Shown: in pieces, positions 45,273-57,148 of the stretch
Layout of the letters: each line of letters opens with the position of its first letter
Position numbering within the stretch: the first letter of the stretch is position 1
Assembly: GCA_023512835.1 (NCBI GenBank)
Contig: CM042090.1
Span: 23,588,148 to 23,652,147 of the forward strand
Length of the DNA stretch: 64,000 bases
Direction of reading: 5' to 3'
Source of the DNA: Taxillus chinensis
Taxonomy: Eukaryota; Streptophyta; Magnoliopsida; Santalales; Loranthaceae
The notes under the pieces: generated by a model
Databases searched by the model: none
What the model saw: only the letters and a program-made list of their open reading frames with translations
What the model was told of the DNA's origin: nothing
Made by a program: the position numbers and the translations under genes

Positions 45273-45483
45273 GTGGATCTTAATTAGGCAATTTCAATGG
45301 CTTCATATTTTGCATCATCTTCAGAGCCAGCCCATGGTTCGTGGTAAAACAGTATATATTCAGTATTCAAACAGACATGAAGTTGTTAACAACAAGAGTC
45401 CAGGGGATGTTCCTGGAAATGTTTTGCTGGTGACAATTGAAAGTGATGAAGCAGTCGATGTGAGCATCGATGTAATTCACTTG
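45273..45483 (+). pseudogene. Broken exon of a polypyrimidine tract-binding protein (PTB homologue)
   Basis: A single exon bounded by acceptor ttgcag and donor gtaagt. It encodes the end of RRM1 and linker of plant PTB proteins: AISMASYFASSSEPA, then VRGKTVYIQYSNRHEVVNNK, then GNVLLVTIE and VSIDVIHL. Two lesions are seen: a stop TAG at 45285-45287 where the family has Gln (NQAIS), and a one-base insertion after the SSSEPA codons (length 211, where 210 would keep frame). Intron borders are retained, so it is a genomic DNA copy and was not made from an mRNA. No other PTB exons are seen nearby. Confidence 0.75.
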
Positions 45484-46149
45484 GTAAGTTCAGCCATTGC
45501 ATTTTTAAAGTACAAGTGAGTAATGCCTTGATTCTTTTTAGTGGCTACAACCTCAGAAAAGTGCAGACTCAACAAGTGCTTTTCTTGATCTATCATTTTG
45601 TACACATATATTATAGTCGGAAGTTATTGTTTTCATGCGCTATAATTCCTTGAAAATGAATTTTGACATGTAGTAATTTTTCAACTTCGTCCACATTATT
45701 CTAGACCTCTTTTCATGCCCATAGCATAGCCCATTGCATATATAGTTGCTTAAGTTTTTGGTTCATGACATACTTGATGCCAGTCTACTAACTTTACTAT
45801 TATTACTACCTAGGTTCTACTTGGTATTTAGGCCAAGGACACACATATATGTATATATATGCCACATTATTGATTAATATATGACGTGGTGTATGATGTA
45901 TCATGTCATGACATTTTGACAAGTTATATAATTTGCTCATGTCGTATATTTTTTGTAACTTCAATTATTATGGGTTTTTGTTGTAGAATGATGAGGGAAT
46001 TATATTATTTTGGCATGGAATAAAGATAACATTGTTACTGTTAAGACATCTTGAATTTATATTTTGGTTTATAAGAGATGAATTTTATGAAATATTTTAA
46101 ACATATTATTTATTTTAGGTTATATGAAGATAAATTTCATGAATATGAG

Positions 46150-47159
46150 TAGGGGTGATCGTTGGTCGGTTTGGGCGGGTTACATTATTTTGTTAAATCA
46201 ATTTTTTTTATTTTAAGTCGGATTGATATGATTGCTTAGAGCACTAGTAGCAGATTCCCTATATAGATCCGTTTCTCTATATTTAGGGAAAAAATTAAAA
46301 AGTTATAAAATCATTCCCACAGGAGATGTCTTATATTTAACTTTCTCTATAGGGTTTGTACAGTGTTTTCCAATGTACTGGGAAGTATTATTCACTCCAT
46401 ATAATTATTAAATTATATTTAAAAAATTTCTCTTATCCCTTTCCTTTACGTTTCCCATAACATTAATTTTTATTTCATATTAAATTATAAAAAATATTAT
46501 TAAATAAAATAAGTAGTATAAAATATTATTTTAATAATATAGAGGAAAATTTAGGGAATTTATTGTGATGTATATTTGTATAGGGAAGCAAAAAGTAATT
46601 TAAAACTGTAAATTTAGGGAAACTTGTTGGAAAGCTGCTGTTAGTGCTCTTAACCCACTCAAATTGATTTATTCGGTTTTCGGTTTATTCGATTATTTGT
46701 CGGTCGATTTATCGGGTTAATAGTTTTCCTGTTCAATCCTAGCATCAACACAAATTAGAATATAAAATCTAATATCTAATCTTAACAAACCAAATCAAAT
46801 AAATTCACATCACCACAAACTATAATATAAAATATAATATTTAATCTTAATAAATCAAATCAAATAAATTGTTGTCATCAAAAACACTTTTAGATTAAAT
46901 TTAGAAAGTTCGCAATCAATAGACTTTTACTTTTAATTTATAAAATCTTTATATTTCTTACCATGACAGGAAAAAATTTTCATTCAAAAGTGTTTGTTAG
47001 TTGGTTTGGGTGAGTTGCACTATTTATCTAATCGGTTTATTCGGTTTTTGATTGAATTGATAGGTTAGTCAACCCGCTCAAATAAACATCGATTTATTTG
47101 ATTTTCGATCGGTTGGTTTATCGGGTTAAGTTGATTTGTCGATTTTTTTCTCAGCCCTA
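46150..47159 (+). mobile_element. hAT-like non-autonomous element (host of a nested MITE)
   Basis: The left end TAGGGGTGA and right end TCAGCCCTA form short inverted repeats (one mismatch). The flanks carry an 8-bp duplication with one mismatch: aatatgag (46142-46149) and aacatgag (47160-47167), the hAT pattern. The subterminal DNA has repeated words tcggtttattcg and atcggg on both sides. Without the nested MITE it is about 600 bp. No transposase. Confidence 0.68.
46239..46649 (+). mobile_element. PIF/Harbinger-like MITE nested in the hAT-like element
   Basis: Ends GAGCACTAGTAGCAG and (inverted) GAGCACTAACAGCAG are inverted repeats with two mismatches, flanked by a TTA duplication (46236-46238 and 46650-46652). 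411 bp, AT-rich, no coding. Confidence 0.72.
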
Positions 47160-49160
47160 AACATGAGAATGCTATTTGATAATGTATGTGAAATAACATC
47201 TTTAGTGGTGTTATTTGGATAGTTTGATTATTTTGAAATGTTAATTGTTTTGATAATAAGAATTTGAGGAATAATAACTAATAATTGTATGACATAAAAG
47301 TGTTATGGAAAGGAAATCATATCATAATCAAAGCGCTCTTAATATTTCGAAAAGGCTTATAATAGAATTTTCATAAGCCAAATGTCATACTAAAATCTTT
47401 TATAACACAAAACTATAATATAAAACAAAAGTTATGTAAAGAGTATTATGGTAAGACTTTTAAAAGATTTAATGAATTTTTTTTCGTAAGCCAATAAATG
47501 TATGATTGTATGATTATATAAGTCTTATGATATTTTTTTAACACATTTTATATCTTAGGCCTAATTTAAAACGTTTATTTTTTTATTTCAAAGACAAAGC
47601 GTTGGGTTTTGTGTGTGTGGTTTCCCTTTTTTTTTTTTTCTTTCTCGAGGCTGAGGCTGTTATCTTTCTCCGGGTGGGTCTTCCGAAGATTACCATTACA
47701 TGAATTAAAAGAAAATAAACACTTAATCAGCATACCAGTATAGTATGGTGTTGGGGCACCACAGCACGGGCTAGTCACAAATAGGTGTTTTGAGGGAATA
47801 CACCCAAGGTACAGTGGGCTATTTGTAGTCTTCTCATGGGACCAAAGCATTACTCCACCTGGTATATTCAGTTATTCACTGATGGTCTAGAAGTCCTGGT
47901 GAATTCGTTGGCTGCCTTGGGTCTGGCTCATTGGCTTCTGTTGCGTCGTGAGTCTTTTTTCCACAATCTGTGTGCAAATTCAATCTTGGTGGATATGATG
48001 TCTTTTTTTTTTTTTGACGGACATTAGTTGCAATCAGCATTCTTAAATGTGAAAAAGTGATTTATCATGTTAGTTACTATGAATTTTATTAATTTTTCAC
48101 ATAATTTATCATGAATCATGATAATAAATCGGTAATCACCTTCCCTACCTTTTTTTTTATTTTTTTTTTTTTAGTTTGAATAAGAAGTTAGTACTTATTT
48201 GTCATGAAATTAAATTGAGACAATTTGAAACTAAAATATGAATTCAAATAATGAAAATGGAGAGGACATATGGACATGGTCACATGGTCACACGGTCACC
48301 TTCCATATTGGCTGGCTGGCGGAGGCTTGGCTGTATTCGTTTGTGGTCTCATGGCCGACGACGTTTCTGAGCGGAGCAGGGTAGCGTAGCTTGTTTGTTT
48401 ATTTATATTTCTTTTTCATTAAAGAATAATATAAAATACAACGTCATTTGTCTTTCCACGTGGCTATCTTTGAACCACTAACCAAGCTCGGATCGTCAAC
48501 CTCGGGGTTGTAAACAGCTACGTGACTATTTTTGAACCGCTAAAAAAACTCGGATCGTCATGGCAGTACGCAGCAACGGTTTTTATTTTATTTTATTTTA
48601 AGCTTTTAATTTATATTTTTAATGCTATCTTATAGTATACTGCCTCTAATAAAATACTAGTATGGCTAATATTATTATAACTAATAGTACTTTAATTGTA
48701 CATGTACATTAATAATAATTTTATTTAATTTTTATTTTTTCTAATTATTCTTATTTTTCTAAAATTCAAACATCTCAAATTCTCAGAGAAGGATGAAGTC
48801 CCGAGGCGTGGGTGACATTGGGGGAGACGGCGTAGATGATCATGGGATAAAATATCATAATTATAATTTGTTTTTAAAATTTTCACATTTATACAATGAT
48901 ATAAAAAAATATTTATATGGAGAACGATAGGATAATATTTGTTTTAAAACATCCTTCGTTTATATTTATTAGAATTATTTACATTTTAAAAATTATATTT
49001 GGTTATAAATATTTGATAAAAATATATAAACACAAAACATCGTAAAATATTTTTCGAAAACATGATTCAATGTAGTTTTTTTTACGTACGCGGCACATAT
49101 GAAAATGACTAATAAGTTTTTAAGAAGAAAACGAAAGGGGGATATCCATCCCTACCCTAC

Positions 49161-49560
49161 CTTAAAGCCACACGTGGAACACTCCCATTTGTTACATATT
49201 GTGAGCCTCTAAATTTTGAAGCCTTTGCTGACTCGGATCGACGTGCGCGAGGGAGAGCTGGTGGTGATATCTTAAAGCCACACGTGGGACACTCCCATTT
49301 GTTGGAAAAGGAGCAATGACAATTTGGTGGATGATGAAGGGATCAGAGAGTGCCACGTGGGAGGATATAAAAAACACATGACCAAATCTCACAAACCAAT
49401 AGGAAATGAGATAGGGATACCAAAGGGATAAGAGAAGCTCCATTACCAATCACCTATTAAAGGCCCGCCAAGCCCACCCCTCCCCTCCCAACACGTCTCA
49501 CAACTCCCTCTCTCAGTCACTGCATTGGCCCAGGCCCACCACCTTTTTCTGTCTGTTTGG
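49161..49560 (+). promoter_or_regulatory. Lhcb1 promoter with duplicated G-box module
   Basis: A 33-bp block (cttaaagccacacgtgg, then (a/g)acactcccatttgtt) occurs at 49161-49193 and 49271-49303 with one mismatch. A third CACGTGG box is at about 49352. Downstream lie CCAAT boxes (49396-49400, 49446-49450), an I-box-like gggataag (about 49425-49432) and a TATA-like tattaaag (about 49455-49462), in the order typical of light-regulated LHC promoters. Which bases bind factors is inference. Confidence 0.65.
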
Positions 49561-49600
49561 TCCACCAGCCAGTTAGTCGAAGCCGATTCCCTCAGCAGCC

Positions 49601-50401
49601 ATGGCAACGTCAACAATGGCAGTTATCTCCTCCCCTTTCCTCGCCGGCAACGCTGTCCGGCTGTCCCCCAGCGCTCCTGAACTTCTCGGCGGCGGAAGGT
49701 TCACGATGCGGAAAACTGCCGGGAGGCCCATTTCCTCCGGAAGTCCGTGGTACGGCCCAGACAGGGTCAAGTACTTGGGCCCATTCTCCGGGGAGCCACC
49801 ATCCTACCTCACCGGGGAGTTCCCCGGGGACTACGGCTGGGACACCGCCGGGCTGTCGGCCGACCCTGAGACATTCGCCAAGAACCGGGAGCTGGAGGTG
49901 ATCCACTGCAGATGGGCCATGCTGGGAGCTTTGGGCTGCGTCTTCCCGGAGCTACTGGCCCGCAACGGGGTCAAGTTCGGGGAGGCCGTGTGGTTCAAGG
50001 CTGGAGCCCAAATCTTCAAAGAGGGTGGGCTGGACTACTTGGGCAACCCGAGCCTGGTCCACGCACAGAGCATCTTGGCGATTTGGGCTACCCAGGTGCT
50101 CCTCATGGGCGCCGTGGAAGGATATCGCGTGGCTGGCGGGCCGCTGGGGGAGGTGACCGATCCGCTTTACCCTGGCGGGAGCTTTGACCCGTTGGGCCTG
50201 GCGGACGACCCGGAGGCATTTGCGGAGTTGAAGGTGAAGGAGATCAAGAATGGTAGGTTGGCCATGTTTTCAATGTTTGGGTTTTTCGTGCAGGCCATTG
50301 TGACCGGGAAGGGCCCATTGGAGAACCTGGCGGACCACCTGGCCGACCCGGTCAACAACAATGCCTGGGCTTTCGCTACCAACTTTGTCCCTGGCAAATG
50401 A
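49601..50401 (+). CDS. Lhcb1: Chlorophyll a/b-binding protein of LHCII type I, chloroplastic
   Basis: Light-harvesting antenna protein of photosystem II, 266 aa, single exon, as expected for Lhcb1. The chloroplast transit region is about residues 1-35 ([20 protein letters not shown], then Ser-rich), followed by the RKTA start of the mature protein. The trimerisation motif WYGPDR is at residues 50-55. Helix B begins near [13 protein letters not shown] (97-109), helix C near [12 protein letters not shown], and helix A carries [18 protein letters not shown] with chlorophyll-binding Glu, Asn and Arg residues. It ends NFVPGK. GC content is high versus its surroundings, common for plant LHC genes. 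The frame is intact. Paralogues exist in plants, so the copy number suffix is not assigned. Confidence 0.97.
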   Translation: MATSTMAVISSPFLAGNAVRLSPSAPELLGGGRFTMRKTAGRPISSGSPWYGPDRVKYLGPFSGEPPSYLTGEFPGDYGWDTAGLSADPETFAKNRELEVIHCRWAMLGALGCVFPELLARNGVKFGEAVWFKAGAQIFKEGGLDYLGNPSLVHAQSILAIWATQVLLMGAVEGYRVAGGPLGEVTDPLYPGGSFDPLGLADDPEAFAELKVKEIKNGRLAMFSMFGFFVQAIVTGKGPLENLADHLADPVNNNAWAFATNFVPGK

Positions 50402-50579
50402 GAGTGGCTGACCGATTGAGGTGGTGGTCTCTGTTTTTCCGATCCGTCATCCGTCCTGCCTTCTTCCGTGTAAATTTAATGTGACCAAAGTGTGAGGGCG
50501 TTGCTGTGTATGGGTATCAAAGATTAAATTTTGTTATGGGATTTTGTTTAATTTTGCAACCAACACGCCCACGAATGCT

Positions 50580-51400
50580 AGTTGTTTTGATTTCTTAAGA
50601 TCTTTTAGCAACACCGCGATTCTTCAACCCAAACTCAGTGGGGGCGTTCCCATCATATGCTAATGTTTTTTTTTAATATTATAATTTGATCCGTATAAAA
50701 CGAACCCAGTTCGCGAATTAACCCGCAGTCTGTGAGCTGTGATTCATTTTAGTAGTAAGCCTAAACAGACCGATCTGATCGGATTAAATTCGTAAAGATG
50801 CGAAATTGTTTTTTTTTTTAAATAATTTTCTAAAATTACTATTTAACCACCTAATTTCAAAATCAAAATTATTAGAAATATCTAATAAAAATTAACATAT
50901 AATATTTATTTTAAATAAATAAATTAATCCGCTCGATACAAAACCTGATTTGCCTGATTTCGGTTTACACCTCTTCGTACAAAACCTGATTTAACAAATG
51001 AACCGAAAAATATTAGCAGGGTACAATAGTTTCAAAATATTGACATTGATTTGCCTACTCTCAAGTACAAACTTCTGTTGTAAATGTCCCATCTGTACAC
51101 CGAGAGCACCAAAGAAACATCATGGTTTCTACGGTGAATCCAAAAAACAGAAACAACTTCACCTTCATACAACAGGGCAATGTGAGATCTCTATCAAAAA
51201 CTGCACCGCTTGTGCTCAAGCGTATAGTGATCAAATAGAACGCCTACGAGACCAATAGCCAAAAACCATGCATATAGGCCTCATATTCAAACCATATTAC
51301 CTCAACCTAGTGCATGCTTTTATTCAAAATTTTTAAAATCTTTATAGCCACTGATCCAATAAATAATGTTCCATGCTCCAAACTTAATCATGTATAGAGA
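50580..51400. other. Intergenic region between Lhcb1 and SS4
   Basis: Mostly AT-rich. The part near 51290-51400 likely belongs to the SS4 3' UTR (minus strand). No gene or clear transposon seen. Confidence 0.6.
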
Positions 51401-54400
51401 TCAAGGCGGGGTTACTGCCCTTGCTCTGGACACAGCTTTCTCATAAAGTTCTTCATATTGGGATGATGAAGAATCCCAGCTGAAATCTATCGCCATGACC
51501 TTTTCTACGAGCTTTTGCCAACTTTTTCTGTCCTTTTTGTAGTGGCTGAAAGCTCGGTCTAACGCAGCATTCACGCCCTGTCAAATTTTCTCAAGAAACA
51601 TTAACATGATGAACAGAAGAGCACAAATTGGTCAAGTAAAATAAATACTACTTGGATTTTCGAGATTTATAACTAACAATAATCTACTGAAACTGTACAT
51701 GGAATCGCTTGGCTCCAAGTTCTAACCATAATCTCAGGCATAACAAGAACTGCCAGAAAATAGTATTTTATCCACTATTTACTACAAAAACTCATGGATG
51801 TCTAAGCTCACTAATGTTTTGAAAAGAATAACTTTACAAAATTGTTTACAACAAGAATGAAGTTTCACTCTCCTTTTCTTTTGGGATTGAAAATTAATTG
51901 ATGTGAGTAGTGTTCTTTTTCCCTCTTCAACACCCAAATAGCCAATTTCCTTTATCCCTCTATCTAATTCCATTTCCTTTCACCGAAGTAGCCAATTTCA
52001 AATTGAAGGCTGACGCACTGAGCTCAAGAAATCCAGACTTTATGGTACATTCTTTAGAACTAAGAGTTCTTTCTTTAAATTTTTTAGAAGATTCCTCAAC
52101 AAGACTTAAGTCTGAACCATCAACATGTCGCAAGCATGTCGTCAACTGAAATTTCATAGTGCAAGAAAATAAAAAAATGAAAATATAATTTTACCTGTTC
52201 ATCAGGGCTCAAAAATGTAAAACCATTTCGGAACTGGAGAGGTATCAAATCATCATCAATATCAAAAACACTGCACAAGAAACAATCAGAAATAAGAAGA
52301 GTACTAATCCCCAAGCAAGAAAAGCATTTGACTTAAGTCAAATAAATTCACCTGTCATTCAGACCTCCAGTTTTTCTTGCAATGGGTATAGAACCGTATC
52401 TCATCGCTATCATCTGCAGAAGGGGTAATATATTCCCATATAAGCCAGTGCAAGTATGGGCCTACTACCTTTGGCTGGGTAACCCCACGAGGTTCAGAAT
52501 AGGGGGTTATTGGCCTCATGTTTCACAAACAAGGGTCTTAGAGGGATTAATCAGTTGCTCCTAAAAAATGGCAGAAAATTGCTTATACCTGAGTGAGACC
52601 ACATGGCTCAAAGATTGATGGAATGATGAACATGTCAGATGCCGCATAAATGGAATGAGAAAGTGATTCATCATACTTCAATATCAAACGAACTTGACTA
52701 TGAGACTGAAATTGGTTTGCAATACCCTCGAACTCCCTCTGCAATGGGAAGAGACGCTTTAATGATCTTCCAATAGATATGATAAATGATAGCTTTATAT
52801 ATATACATATATAATAAAAAAATATTGCAAGCAATGATAAGGAACAAGGCAAGTGCAATTACACATGCATTAGAACAAAACAAATGCGAATCTAAATCCA
52901 ATAAAATATAATATGAAAGGTATCCAACAACATTCCCACTGTGAGTATATTTACTAAGAGTACATGTAATCTGAAATTGAATGTACATATAAAAGCAGTC
53001 CCAACAAGCATACAAACTGAAATTAAATTCCAAAGGAGACATAACAAAGCTGTAAATAATGGATATTAGTATATTTACCAATTTACGATTTCAACAACTG
53101 AGAATGTCTTTGATTGGAGATATATAGTCTTCTAGCTGAAAATGATAAAACACTTTGGGTCTACATTTATTGACCACTTCATGCCTAGAATGGGTTGTAG
53201 AAGCCAACAATGCACTTTAATCTAAACAAATAAGGGAAAAAGATACACATACATATATTTACCAAAAATTCTTTGAGATTATTTACTGTTTATGCATTTT
53301 TTATTCTTGAAATGCAAGATCTAAAAGAGGTCAGAAGAACTAGGTTAAATATCTTAGCAGGAATAAAATACACAGGCATACACACATATGTAGTAGGACA
53401 TTACCTGGATATGTGGCACAGGGCTTGAACCAAGCAGTACAAACTGTCCTCCTAGATCCAACGTTCGATACATCGCATGCCTGATAAGATGTACACCCTT
53501 TTGTGGCACAAGTCTTGTTATACAACCAACCTATAAGAAACAGTAGATCAAAACGCTTCAAGTTTCAAAAATATAAAAAGTAAAAAATATTCAGGAACTT
53601 CTTCAAACAAGAGTTAGGATGAAGATGAAGGAATGCACTCCTTCTCAAGTAAAAATGCATACAAGGTACACAATGCACAAATCCTCAGATCAACAAATGT
53701 TACCATACTCACTTAAACTCATCAATATGACTTTAATTAATTAAATACCTCTATAGTAGTCAAAATTAGTCTTGATAATGATAAGAATACTTTGAAATAC
53801 TAAATACCCGTAATACAATAAGATTCTTCCTGAATGCATACTTTTTCAACAGCCTGTTGGCATCTGGTTTGTGTTCAAATTTAAAATTATCAGTAATGAA
53901 CCTACCAGGGGACACTAATCGTAAATATCATCAGTAAAAGTTTTCTACAAACCTTAAACACAAATCAAGAGTTAAATGCGAGCAATGCTTTAAATAGAGC
54001 TTCAAAAAACTGAAACACACTCCAAACTATGTATTTCAAAGATTGATGGATCATGGACAGTGAAAAAATGAAGGGAGTTATTGTTCTATAAACTAACACG
54101 AACAGACCAAAAAAAGGAGAGAAGCCCAATCTGTGTAGCAAAAGGAGCATCCCTAAAGTATAGGTTAACTTTTTAAAATGCAACGGATGCTGAATAGGTG
54201 ATGACAACCATGGAGCCAATCTCAATACCCAGAGAAGTGGAAAGTCCACACTGAGAAAATGCCCTGCCACCTCACACGTCTGATTAACACTGTCAAAGCC
54301 AGGCAAAAAGCTACTTCAAAGTTTACACATTAATTTACAACCACTTCACCATGGTCCTACCACTGGCATCAAAACTACAACAAACAGACATGCAGTGTTC

Positions 54401-57092
54401 AGTATGAGGCCTAGCAACACCATCTATGTGAATTCCCCGCCAACATCTGAAATGGAATCAATGATAGCTGAGGCACATTTGTGTTGACCATCACAATGAA
54501 ACTGTTCAAACTCTGAGCAAGAACAAGCCCTCCTTGATTGCAGCTGCACCAATTTATATTCCCTTTCATGCATTTCTTTTCTGATTGATTGTGTTGAATA
54601 GCAAGAATGTGGGATCTGAGTGATTTAATTCTAGGAAGTAAGATATCTGAATTTTAATAGACTAATTTTTAAAATCATTTTTTAATGCTAAGAGGCAAAC
54701 TTTCAGCGGTAACACGAATTAAATTTGAGTTTAAAATGTCTGGAAAGCATTAACACATTATGATATCTTGAATTGCAAACTGCATCATTGGAAAATTCAG
54801 AAAAGAAATTTACCAGTGGCTGTGTGACATCTCCAAAAGAAAGGCCCAATCTCTTTCTTAAGCCTTCTTTATTCGCTGCTTTCCCTTCAAGGTCATTGGC
54901 ATTGTACTGCACTCTGAGAAAGGTATCGGTTGCAGGGTTCCATGCATCAGCATCAATTCCATTTAAAATTCCAATGAACTTCTTGGAGTGGGAATTAAGC
55001 GTAGGATTAAGCCCCCGCCCCCCCTGTAAAACGAGATAAACTAATTAACAAATAATGGACGACACTGCAAGATAAATCACAATACTCTCAAAATGATACA
55101 TTTAAAAAGAAAATGAGGACAGCAAATAGAGTTCTGGCTCTTTTCATTTGATGTAGGCTTCAAATAATTATCCACATACCAGTTTGGTTTCGTTCCCATA
55201 TCTAAATTTCCATCACCACAAGACTTTCCAAATTTCCCACTATTTATATCGAGTTGAGATTCCATACTCATTGGTTTACAGCACATCCATTTTAAATGGA
55301 GTTTATTGGTTAGATACTGATAGCATCCTCACCTATCATAGGAGACGCCAGCGCAGCAGCCATTAAATTGTGTTTTTTTGAACAAGTCTTTCTTTGACTG
55401 AGTTCTATTTTTCCAATTCAAATAAGTGCAGTTTGTTGCTTCTCTTTAGGAATTTGTTAGCCCTTTATTCTAGGAGTTTGTTGAGGAGTTTGTTACATTG
55501 GTTATGTTATTTATTAGTTTGATGTAATTCAATTGAGGGAAGGAAGTAATAATGTCAATTCTCTTTGGAGATTCTCCCTGGACTTTTGCATTTACTGACT
55601 GTCAAGATTCTTCCAGAAAGTAAACTACAGGAGAGCATTATCTTCTATTCTTCTCACGTTAATTTCAAGTCCCAGAAATTGCACCTACCAGATACACAGT
55701 ATGGCACACACTCCAATATGAAAGCCCTTAAAAGGGAAGGGGGGGGGGTATTGCTAAATAACAATGAGTACGCTTAATTGCATGCTCATTGGCTCACAAC
55801 ACATCCATTTTAATCAATACTTAATGGAGCTCATTGCATCCCCATCCCCTAGAATGGGACCATCCCAGTGGCGTTTGCTACATGCAGCCCACTAAGTGTC
55901 TATGCCTTGACGAACAAGTCTCATATTTCAGCTAGACGTTTTTTTTTAATCTTACTTTTCTTTATTTAATTCATATTTTATTATAAGTAGGATTAATTTC
56001 ATATTTTATCTTAATTTTATAATTGTATTAAATTTTTATTTTTAACTCATGTTTTTGCTTATTTTTAATTTATTTATAAATTTGTAGGCGTGAAATAATA
56101 TTCAATTAAAAAAATAAAAATCATTGAAAAATAAAACAAAATCAAATCATAATATTAGAACCATTAAATAAGTAATATAAATAATTGAATTGCATGTTAT
56201 GACTAAAAACATAAAAAAGACCCTAAAATATTATTACAATATTAAAATAAATATATTATTATCTTAAATTGTTATTTAAGCTTAACCTTTGTTGTATTTT
56301 CTTAATAAAAGAATAAATAAACCCTAAACACATACTTTTTTCCTTTTAATTTTCTTTTAATTAAAATAAAATCTTAATGGTTATTTAAAAAAATTTATAA
56401 TTATTGATTAGATTAGCTTCTATGTCTATAATAATTTTTATTAAATTAGTACAATATTTTTTTAAGAAAAATAATTTAAAAAAAAACACAGGAAAACAAT
56501 TTGATACAGGTATAATATTTATTTTTTTAATCATTTTTACAAGCATAGCTTAAAAAAGCAAGAATGGAGAGTAGATGTAAAATTAAAAAAATATTTAAAG
56601 TACCCAAGTATAATATATATTAATCATTTTTAATAATGTAGCTTAAAAAACACACAAACGAATTAAACGAATTAGGAGTAAATTTAAATTTAAAAAGACA
56701 AAGTAATAAATATAAATAAATGTAAAACAAAAATAAATGTAAAACAAAAACAAATCTCATTTTGTTTTCTTCTCTCTCCTTCGATCGTCAACATAAAATA
56801 CAACAAAAAATGGAAACCACGCAGTGACGCACGTCTTATCTCACCCTTGCTTCGTTTTCTTCTCTCTCCCCCGATCATCTTTCCCTTCACATTCGGCCAC
56901 CACAACCGGAGCACCGCAACAAAGTTTGGCCGACTAGACCTCCACACCATGCATCGCTCATGCTTGTCTGAGCCAGACGGTGGTGAGAGCAATGCAAAGG
57001 AAAAAGAAAAAGGAGAGAGAAGAAAAAAGAGAAGAAGGAGAAAGAAAGAGAGAGAGAGAGAGATCCGTTGATTGGTAGCAACAGAGAGAGAG

Positions 57093-57148
<56 letters not shown>

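Larger units (their letters stand above)
45530..49160. other. Intergenic region with a nested transposon
   Basis: No gene found. It holds a hAT-like element with a nested MITE (46150-47159). An unidentified open stretch is at 47836-48027 and a 45-bp relative of the bHLH144 leader intron is at about 47690. 48030-49160 is AT-rich with nothing recognised. Confidence 0.6.

Noticed and set aside
54773..55039. 88-aa plus-strand ORF
   Set aside because: Antisense shadow of SS4 exon 54814-55023.
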